From: Dromiciops gliroides
Taxonomy: Eukaryota > Chordata > Mammalia > Microbiotheria > Microbiotheriidae
Direction: 5' to 3'
Length of the DNA: 64,000 bases
NCBI RefSeq assembly: GCF_019393635.1
Contig: NC_057864.1
Location: 477,914,617 to 477,978,616, forward strand
Below, piece by piece: positions 51,104-64,000 of this stretch (positions are counted from its first letter, which is position 1; every line of letters starts with the position of its first letter). The notes below the pieces were generated by a model that did not search any database, was not told the origin of the DNA, and worked only from the letters and a program-made list of their open reading frames with translations. The position numbers were made by a program, and so were the translations under genes.

Positions 51104-51147
51104 TGGGCCGGCTGGGGAAACACCCGCGGTGGCGGTGACGGCGGAGG

Positions 51148-57592
<6,445 letters not shown>

Positions 57593-57726
57593 TTCTTGGT
57601 GTCTCCCCACGCAGTGTTTGTAGGATTGTGAGCACAGAAACTCTCCCTGTTGACATCCAACTGATGTGAAAAGTTGGGGGGACTTCATCGCTTTTCTCTT
57701 TAGCATACAGCTCCTATAATTTCCTC

Positions 57727-57732
57727 ATTAAA
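57727..57732 (+). terminator. POLR2J: POLR2J poly(A) signal ATTAAA
   Basis: ATTAAA 135 bases after the stop codon, followed by a T-rich stretch. It is the only good signal before the convergent LRWD1 end. Confidence 0.7.
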
Positions 57733-58131
57733 TGTATTTCTTACCTCTGAGTCACTGTCTCGCAATATTTCAAGTAGCGCTTTTTAGCCATCTTCAAAGT
57801 TCTGCTTGCCATGAAACCATGAAGTGACAGCCTGGCCACTGTGGGCTGGAGACTGTTAGAGGGAGATGGGCTCATCTGTGTCCGGCCGGAAGGAAGGTTG
57901 CCAAAGGGCTCTGTCCTGTTGCTGTGGATGGTGTGCTACGAATTGGGAACTGAAGTAGTTGACTAGATGCCCGTCAGGATTCAAAACTCCATCTTGCTTA
58001 CACCCAATCCAGTAAGCAACCAAGTACATAGCCACTAAGGCAGGAAAGCCAATATCTGGTGTCTATGCTCAGGCCTAGCTAGCTAGCCCTCTCTCCTGGT
58101 CCACAGAACATACAAACACAGCTCGCTTTGT
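57733..58131. other. POLR2J-LRWD1 convergent intergenic gap
   Basis: About 400 bases between the two opposing poly(A) signals. No repeat or gene was recognised. Confidence 0.75.
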
Positions 58132-58137
58132 TTTAAT
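58132..58137 (-). terminator. LRWD1: LRWD1 poly(A) signal ATTAAA (minus strand)
   Basis: On the minus strand ATTAAA lies about 85 bases past the LRWD1 stop codon. The LRWD1 and POLR2J signals point towards each other about 400 bases apart. Confidence 0.65.
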
Positions 58138-58221
58138 TTGAGTTTAGTTAAAAACTATCCATTTAGAAAACGCACACTTGGGAGAGCCTCACAATTTCCA
58201 CCACGAAAAGCACAAAACCAG

Positions 58222-58383
58222 TCATTTGACCCTGCCGCTGGCTGCTAGTCTCCCCCAGATGGCAATGATGTTTGTGTCTGTCAGAGCCACAAGGTAGGTA
58301 AAGGTAGGGTCTGCCACCGCTGTGTTGATTAAAGTTTTGTTCATCTTTTTGCCTCGGGCTGAGAGATCTGGCCACTTGAGAAT
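58222..58383 (-). CDS. LRWD1: LRWD1 last exon and stop
   Basis: Encodes ILKWPDLSARGKKMNKTLIN, TAVADPTFTYLVALTDTNII and AIWGRLAASGRVK, with TGA at 58222-58224. The human protein ends soon after AIWGR, so the last residues here are an extension. Confidence 0.96.
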   Translation of the reverse strand: MLKWPDLSARGKKMNKTLINTAVADPTFTYLVALTDTNIIAIWGRLAASGRVK

Positions 58384-61300
58384 CTGTCAAAACAAAGAAG
58401 AAACTTGAGATGTATTGTTCATGAGACATACTCTTCCCCTCAGGATTAGCCCAGGCCTAGAGAAGCACAGCATTAAGAGCTGGCTTTAGGGCTTCACTGG
58501 TCTGTAAAGCATTTCTGGGAGGGCAACAGAAGGGAATGCCACCACTTCTACCCAAGAGAGGGACTAAGGAAGCATTTCTGAGCCTTTGGCTGTGAACGCC
58601 ACTCCAGGATCACAGGGTCTGGAAGGATTTTAGAAATCACCTCATCCTCATTTTTAAGATAAGGACACGGGCCCACAGATGAGAAGCATCAAGTTGGAGC
58701 CAAAATGAAAACCACATCTTTTGCCCAGAGAACTTCCAGCGAGCCTACCCTTGTGGGGGCCACCTTGGCCTGCAGGGGCTGCTGCTGCTGCTCGAGATAA
58801 CGCTTGATGTTGTACATCCACACGCTGCCCTCTTCATCCCCGCAGAAGACAAAGGCCTTTTCTGTAATCGTAGGGGGGGGGGGGTGACCAAGTCAGAGAG
58901 GCCTGCACTGCCCCCAGTCTGCTTAGAGACCCTCTCCTGGCCCCAGCAGGGGCCCCTCCACTACCCTTCCTATGAGGTCTCCCGTCTTGGCTGCATTCAG
59001 CCTTGGCCGGCTTAGAACCCCAGCGATGGCCCCGGAGGACACCGTTAGCATCTCCCTTGACAGAGCTGCCTCCTGAGGCGTAGGCCGAGTTCCTGAGGCC
59101 TGTTTTCTCCTCCCCCCCACCTGTTCCTGCTGTCTCGGTAGCGCCTCCTGGCTCTGCCCCCCACAGTTCCCTGCTTTCTGGAGGTGAGCTCTACCTGGAC
59201 AGGTGCTGAGGGTCAGGTAGGGCAGCTCCGTGTTGGACCACTGTAGTTCTGCCAAGATGGCAGCTGTGACCTGCTGCTTGTCTCCTCTTCCTGCGAGGGA
59301 CTGACTCCAGCTCCACAAGCAGATAGAGCCTGGGGTACAGCCCTTGGAGGCTGCAGGAAAAGGAGGACGCTCAGCCACTGAAGGGGGAGGGGGTCCTACC
59401 GCCAGCTCGGGGGACTGGAGGGTACCCAAGGGAGAGGGGCCTCCCAGGGGGAGAAGCTTGGGGTTAAGGCATTCAGGGCCCAGCTTTCCACCCACTGTAC
59501 CCCCATGAGCCCTCGATCAGTCCTTCATGGGACCCCCTTCTCATGAAGGACAGTTCCTCCGCTCTGGTCTCATGGGCCCCACCTGGGGGCATTTCCCCCT
59601 CTCGGGACTTGCCCCACCAGCCCCGGGGGGGGGGGGGGTCTACTAGGCTGGGCAGGCCCTAAGCACTCACCCACGACGTCTTCACTCACAAAACCCAGCC
59701 CATCCACCTTCCTGTGTGCTCTCCCCGGGCCTTGGGGGAATAGGAAGACCATCTCAAATTCTCTGTGGGAAGGTCAAGCATTGCAAGGTTAATGCACCTT
59801 CCCTCCTTAAACTGTGTTCACCCTGGCAGAGAATGGGGGCGACTCAGACCCTGCTGGGCTTGAAATGGCCTGTGATGGCTCCAAGGCTGTCTCAGAGACG
59901 CAGGAGACCGTGACAGCCAAGGGCCAATCGAGCTCCTCTGGGACATCTGGGATGCAAAGGGAGGGCGCAGAAGACAGGCACACATCAAAACCCTGACAGC
60001 CGAGAAGCCTGACACGCAGGACGCCGTCCCACATGGTGTCCCACACGGTGACCCGCCCAAAGCCCAGAGAGTGAGCATGAGCCCAATCCCACACCTGTTC
60101 TGAGCCTCGAGATCTTTTCAGTAAAAACAAGCAAACACCAACCACGGTCAAGGTGGCGCCTGCTGAGAGAAGGGATCTCGGCACTGCCCCTCCCCCCACT
60201 CCTGCTGCCAGCCAGTTTGCGTCCAGATCGGCGGCACCCTCACGGGGACACTGGTCTCAGGCGGACCTTGCATCAGGGCCCCCCCAAACACCCCCTCCCC
60301 AAACTAGGCCTCTCTTGCCTGTAAAGGTGGGAAGAAAACTCTGAGAGCAGCCCCTGAGGTCCCCAGCCTGTGTCTATCACAGCTGGTTCCCTCCTGCCTC
60401 CCATCTCCTGCCTCCCATCTCCGCCCTCCCTCACCTTCTCTTCTGTGGCTCATCTAGCCGTATGTCCCAGGCGAAGCAGCCGTCCTCACAGCCAGCCAGC
60501 AGGTAGTGGTCGGGGCAAGAGGGCACCGGGCAGAGGCGCAGAGGGGTGGCGCTGGCATCCAGCATGAGGAGCTGGCTGGGGGAGGGAGCAAGAATGTGAG
60601 CCTCCTGCGGGGGGCCTTCCTTCCCCCGCCACAGAGCCAGGGCTCTAGAGAGAAAGCTCACCTGGGCCTGAAATTATAGTTGTAGTCAGGGAGGCCGATG
60701 TCCCAGAGGGTGATGCGCTTGTTGTAGGAGGCAGCTGGGGAGAAAGGAGGAAAAGGCTGACTGTCCAAGCCTAAAGCCAAAGCTGAAGCCTCCCAGAGTG
60801 GGGCCAGGTTGTGAGGTCGCAGCTGGAGGAGCCCCCGTTTTGGGAAGGCGGCCAGAGCCCCAGAAGGGAGGTGGGTCGATAAGGGCGTGTGCAGGCAAAA
60901 GCCTGGGGCCCGAGAGGGCATGAATGCACACTCCTGGCCATGGGGCCACGGTGATCTTTTGCATGGATGGTCAGCACTCAGTGGGCAGCCTTGCTGAGGC
61001 AGGAGGGCGGGGTGGAGGAGGGGAGTCTCACTGAAGAGGTGGGTCTCCTGGGAGGGGCTAAAGCAGGCCATGGCGATGGGTTTTCGGTGGGCTCGAATGT
61101 CTCCGTAGCAGAAGCCTGCACGCACATGGATGAGGCTCACGATGCCACGCCGGCCAGCGGCCGCCAGCACACTACTGCGCTTCTTCCGTCCGTCCTGAGT
61201 CACCAGGGTCAAAGAGGTCCAGGCCACAGTGAAAAACTCCTGGGGAGGATGCAGAGGGCGCTGGGGAAGGGGCCGGCCTCAGAGGGACACCCTCTTCTTG

Positions 61301-61817
61301 CTGCTCACGGGCCTGGGCGAGAGCACCCACTCCCGACGTTCCATGCACCTGCACGACTCCTTTCATGCTCATGGAAATGGGCCCCCCAAGCCCTGGGCAG
61401 GTCCCCCTGAAGGCAAGAGGGCTCTCCCCACACTGATGAAGTCACGTCAGCCAAGAAACGATGCCCAGAGCCCCCCCACTGACCCCATCGGAGCCTGGAA
61501 CAGCCTGCATCCCTGCCCACTGGGCGGCAACCGGCACAGGCCCCAGCCCTGAGGAACGAAGCAGACACTGGTCATGCAGGGGTTGGAGACAAGGCCCCTG
61601 TGGACCCCCACTCACCTCTCCAGGCACCTTGTACCTGTGGAGCACAAGGCCAGTCTGGCAGTCGATGACGCACACGGCCTCCCCACCACAAGTGGCCACT
61701 GTCTGGGATGTACCTCCGGGTTGTCCTGGAAGAGGGGTAGGGTGGGCAACAGGCAGGAGGCTGAGGGAGAGGGGGTGGGGCATCAAGGGAAGCAAGCAGC
61801 AGGACTGAGGACGGGAG

Positions 61818-61856
<39 letters not shown>

Positions 61857-63385
61857 GGTGGGGCTTCCCCTGTGTACCAGGTGACTGCGCCAAGCAGGGT
61901 GGGAGGATGCTCACCTGAGCCGTCACTCCAGGTAGGCTCAAAGGCACAGGCCCACAGCTGGGTGCTGAAGTCCTCGGGGCTGTTGCCCTTACTGTGGCAC
62001 TGCAGAAAGTGCAGGGGCTGCAGCTCCACTGGCTCCTGCAGAGAAGCCCCCAGGGTCAGGACCCAACCTGGCCTCCAGCCCCCTCCTCCAGCACCTCCGT
62101 AGCCTTACCTGACTCTCTGTCTCAGTCTCGCCTTGGGTGCCCGCAGCCAGGGCCGACGGGCCGCAGCTTGAGCTGCTGAGGCTGGCCTCCCCAAGACCCG
62201 GCTTCGAGTCCTGGGGGGGCGGGGAGGGCCGGGCCCTCTTGCAGGGAGGGGGGTCTGAAGGGAGCCTCTTCTTCCATTTGAAGGCTGAGAGCTTGAGCTG
62301 GGGAAAAGAAATTTTGGAGCTGGGGTGGGGGGAGGGCACTGCTGGTCAGAGACTGCAGCCCAAGACTACGGGGACCCCTGGACCCAATGCTACCCTCGTT
62401 TTACAGAGGGGGAAACTGAGTCACAGCGCGGGGAAGGGTGAGCGAGGCACCTAGTGACGCTGGCCTCCGGGCTGCTCCAAAGCCAAAGGCTCTGGACGTC
62501 CTCTCCATCCCCTCCTTCCACCTCCTCCAGGAAGGCTTCCCCAGGGCCTTCCCTCTGGTCACCACTTCTCACTATCCTTGTCTCTGCAGCAGCTCAGACC
62601 GGGAGCTCTTGGGGTCAGGGACTGTCTCACCTCTTTTTGTTACCCTAGTGCTTTGGCATGATGTTTGGCACACAGTAAGTGCTTAATACATGTTTATTAC
62701 TGATTGAGTGAATGGAATCTGAACTCAGAATCCCTGGCTCCAACGGGGTGTTCTTCCCCTTTACCTACCAACCCTGCCTATGCATGGCTAGGATTTGAAT
62801 CTGGGTCCTGCCAGGCTTCACAGATGTCAACTGAGACATCGACTTGGGTCTGAATCCTTGGGCCAGAGTGCCCTATAAGAAAAATATCTGTACCACGAGG
62901 GGCATGGCATTCAGGCCCAGGTGCCAGTCAGGAAATGGGGCATCCCAGAGGCACCTCTTAGAAACTGTTACAAAAGCTGACACTAGTGGGGGGCGTGGGG
63001 GGAAGGGAGAGAACACAGAAGAAGGGAGATCAAGTGGGGGGGGGGCCAGGCAGAGAGAAGATCGGGTCTGATCACGCCAGGGGCTGGGGGGGGGGGGGCG
63101 GTGAGGGCGATCAGGCCCTAAATGAGTCACTCACTGAAGGTAAGGCCCATACATGGCAGGCCCACAGCCAAGGCTTCCCAAGGAGAAGGACCTTACCACA
63201 TACTCTTGGTTGGGCGCTCCTGCTGGGGTCACCGGCGTCTTCGAGGTTGCTGCCGGGGTCTTTGAAGTCGCCGCCGGGGTCTCTGGGGGATCTGGGCTCG
63301 ACTCCTCTTCCTTGGACACCTCCTCCAAGGGGGCTTCCTTTCTGTTCAGCTTCGAGGTCACCAGTTGCTGGGCGATCATTTTCAC
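58222..63385 (-). CDS. LRWD1: LRWD1 (ORCA), ORC-associated LRR and WD40 protein, last 11 exons (N-terminus outside window)
   Basis: LRWD1 binds the origin recognition complex and repressive histone marks, helping load ORC on chromatin and organise heterochromatin. Exons in gene order: 63197-63385, 62109-62297, 61915-62035, 61616-61725, 61032-61239, 60662-60734, 60435-60575, 59671-59762, 59195-59350, 58749-58861, 58222-58383. They join to 517 residues plus TGA with matching phases and GT-AG introns. The first two exons are a low-complexity linker; the rest is the WD40 propeller (LQPLHFLQCHSKGNSPEDF, TVATCGGEAVCVIDCQTG, SYNKRITLWDIG, LLAGCEDGCFAWDIRLDEPQ, ICLWSWSQSL, GDEEGSVWMYN, TNIIAIWGR). 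The roughly 190-residue leucine-rich N-terminus must lie beyond base 64000. Compared with human as recalled, the linker is longer and the C-terminus is extended by seven residues. Confidence 0.96.
58749..58861 (-). CDS. LRWD1: LRWD1 WD40 exon H
   Basis: Encodes KAFVFCGDEEGSVWMYNIKR then YLEQQQQPLQAKVAPTR. The run of four Gln (CAG codons) replaces the human LKQPPLLPA stretch. Confidence 0.96.
59195..59350 (-). CDS. LRWD1: LRWD1 WD40 exon G
   Basis: Fifty-one residues from SKGCTPGSICLWSWSQSLAG to ELPYLTLSTCP. Aligns with human SKGSGLGTICLWSWRQTW. Confidence 0.96.
59671..59762 (-). CDS. LRWD1: LRWD1 WD40 exon F
   Basis: Encodes EFEMVFLFPQGPGRAHRKVD then GLGFVSEDVV. At the junction with the previous exon it reads KRR-EFEMVF where human has KRRVCEVEFVF, two residues longer, so the acceptor may have shifted. 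Confidence 0.93.
60435..60575 (-). CDS. LRWD1: LRWD1 WD40 exon E
   Basis: Encodes QLLMLDASATPLRLCPVPSC then PDHYLLAGCEDGCFAWDIRL and DEPQKR. Matches human LAGCEGGCCCWDVRLDQPQK. Confidence 0.97.
60662..60734 (-). CDS. LRWD1: LRWD1 WD40 exon D
   Basis: Encodes ASYNKRITLWDIGLPDYNYN-FRP. The LWDIG turn is a classical WD motif. Short 73-base exon, split codons at both ends. Confidence 0.96.
61032..61239 (-). CDS. LRWD1: LRWD1 WD40 exon C
   Basis: Sixty-nine residues from EFFTVAWTSLTLVTQDGRKK to ACFSPSQETHLF. Contains VLAAAGRRGIVSLIHVRAGF, equivalent to human VLAAAGLRGLVRLLHVRAGF. Confidence 0.97.
61616..61725 (-). CDS. LRWD1: LRWD1 WD40 exon B
   Basis: Encodes QPGGTSQTVATCGGEAVCVI then DCQTGLVLHRYKVPGE. 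It is nearly identical to human TSQTVATCGGEAVCVIDCQT, with a few extra residues at its start. Confidence 0.97.
61820..61862. repeat. TG repeat ending in GGTG units
   Basis: TG dinucleotide run then GGTG units in an LRWD1 intron. Confidence 0.92.
61915..62035 (-). CDS. LRWD1: LRWD1 WD40 exon A
   Basis: Encodes EPVELQPLHFLQCHSKGNSP then EDFSTQLWACAFEPTWSDGS, the first propeller strand region. It matches human LEPLHFLQCHSKNNSPQDL. Confidence 0.97.
62109..62297 (-). CDS. LRWD1: LRWD1 linker exon (basic and Ser/Pro-rich)
   Basis: Sixty-three residues, LKLSAFKWKKRLPSDPPPCK then RARPSPPPQDSKPGLGEASL and on to TETESQ. PCKRARPSP resembles human SPSKRACASPS and could act as a nuclear localisation signal. 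It is disordered and poorly conserved, but frame and splice sites are clean. Confidence 0.9.
62298..63196 (-). other. LRWD1 intron between the two linker exons
   Basis: Holds a MIR-like piece near 62385-62460, an L2 tail (about 62645-62715) and G-rich runs (63037-63101). No coding segment was recognised. Confidence 0.8.
62645..62715 (+). mobile_element. L2 3' tail
   Basis: ggcacacagtaagtgcttaa and tgtttattactgattgag. Confidence 0.6.
63197..63385 (-). CDS. LRWD1: LRWD1 linker exon (repetitive)
   Basis: Sixty-three residues, phase 0 at both ends. VKMIAQQLVTSKLNRKEAPL corresponds to human RVRMISEELVAAS. It then becomes acidic and repetitive, with copies of TPAATSK and the variant TPVTPAG. The acceptor is ccccag/g and the donor gtg/gtaagg. 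Confidence 0.9.
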
Positions 63386-63409
63386 CTGGGGTAGGCCAAA
63401 GTCCTTCAA

Positions 63410-63530
63410 GTCAAAAAGCACTGACTATGTGCTTATGGCCTGTCAAGGCCTGGGCTAAGTGCTAGGGATGCAAAAACAGACCAAACCACGGTGCCTGCCC
63501 TCTGGAAGGAGCAACAGGGAAAACAACTGG
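63410..63530 (-). mobile_element. L2 3' relic
   Basis: gggctaagtgctagggatgc, tgcctgccctctggaagga. Confidence 0.55.
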
Positions 63531-63852
63531 GCACAGACAAGCAGCACAGGAGACACTGTTACGTGCTGGGGTCTGGGAGAGGGGGTGGGGCTGCTGAGCT
63601 CAAATGATGAGAACGAACAGCTGGGTCTGGAAAACAAGGCTGAAAAGGCCCCTTCTCTCTGTCAAATGTGGGGAACTACAGGTGGATGTGATTGTTCTTG
63701 TTAGAAGGGAGGGTGGAGGATGGGGTCATTTAAGGGGAAATGGTTCAAGTACATTAGAAAAAGAAATGTTAATATGTTCATTTAAGCCAAGTCGAATGTT
63801 CTGCATGTAATCATGGGGATTTCAAAAAATTTTTTTAAAAAGGCCATAACAG

Positions 63853-64000
63853 CGGGCAGCTAGGTAGCACAAAGGATAGAGCACCGGCCCTGGATTCAGG
63901 AGGACCTGAGTTCAAATCTGGCCTCAGACACTTGACACTTACTAGCTGTGTGACCCTGGGCAAGTCACCCCCATTGCCTCACCAAAAAAAAAGAAAAGAA
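63853..64000 (+). mobile_element. tRNA-derived SINE at window edge
   Basis: Head to oligo-A tail present. The tail runs off the window. Confidence 0.9.

Larger units (their letters stand above)
50860..51147 (+). promoter_or_regulatory. POLR2J: POLR2J CpG-rich promoter and 5' UTR
   Basis: CpG frequency jumps from about 50500 and stays high to about 51420, unlike the AT-richer flanks. Directly before the POLR2J start lie two NRF-1 palindromes, ETS-type GGAAG/CTTCC words and GC boxes, and no TATA box. This is typical of a housekeeping promoter. The start site itself cannot be read from the sequence. Confidence 0.8.
63386..64000 (-). other. LRWD1 intron at right edge
   Basis: Intron upstream of the first visible LRWD1 exon. 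It contains an L2 relic (about 63410-63530) and the start of a SINE running off the window. The leucine-rich exons should follow beyond it. Confidence 0.85.

Noticed and set aside
61442-62029. 195-residue continuous minus-strand frame across LRWD1 exons and intron
   Set aside because: It joins two true exons by reading through an intron with a TG repeat. The GT-AG splice sites at 61915 and 61725 give the conserved protein instead.

Overview
This window is marsupial nuclear DNA. It is packed with the roughly 150-bp tRNA-derived SINE typical of marsupial genomes (head GGGGCAGCTAGGTGGCGCAG, oligo-A tail), longer Mar1-like SINEs, L2 and MIR relics, an RTE LINE relic and an L1-related element. An Australian marsupial is slightly favoured by the SINE subtype, but this is a weak call. 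No bacterial, viral or CRISPR-like content was seen.

Three host genes are present. (1) RASA4 (CAPRI), plus strand: coding exons 2 to 21 lie at 11196-45494, giving 780 residues in frame to a stop. Only the short first coding exon (about 22 residues, start of C2A) is missing and is presumed to lie upstream of base 1. The protein has two C2 domains, a RasGAP domain, a PH domain and a BTK-type zinc motif. (2) POLR2J, plus strand: complete in four exons (51148-57592, 117 residues), with a CpG-rich promoter carrying two perfect NRF-1 palindromes. (3) LRWD1 (ORCA), minus strand: the last eleven exons (63385 down to 58222, 517 residues) hold the linker and the whole WD40 part. The leucine-rich N-terminus lies beyond base 64000. 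The order RASA4-POLR2J-LRWD1 matches the human 7q22 neighbourhood as I recall it, but without the local duplications seen there.

Layout: 1-11195 is upstream or intron-1 sequence of RASA4, filled with repeats. 11196-46405 is RASA4 with its 3' UTR. 46410-50860 is repeat-rich intergenic DNA. 50860-57740 is POLR2J. About 400 bp separate its poly(A) signal from that of the convergent LRWD1, which runs off the right edge. All exons were joined by eye: every junction is GT-AG, phases agree, and exon lengths sum without a frame break in all three genes.

The genes act in separate processes: Ca2+-triggered Ras inactivation at the membrane, transcription by RNA polymerase II, and replication-origin and heterochromatin function. 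I see no sign that they form a functional unit. I found no convincing new biological system. The most interesting points are a RASA4 splice acceptor built from an L2 tail just before the catalytic exon, an expanded repetitive linker in LRWD1, a near-complete HAL1-like element with a nested SINE, a tandem duplication of a SINE with its flank, and a tRNA-SINE that carries an RTE tail.
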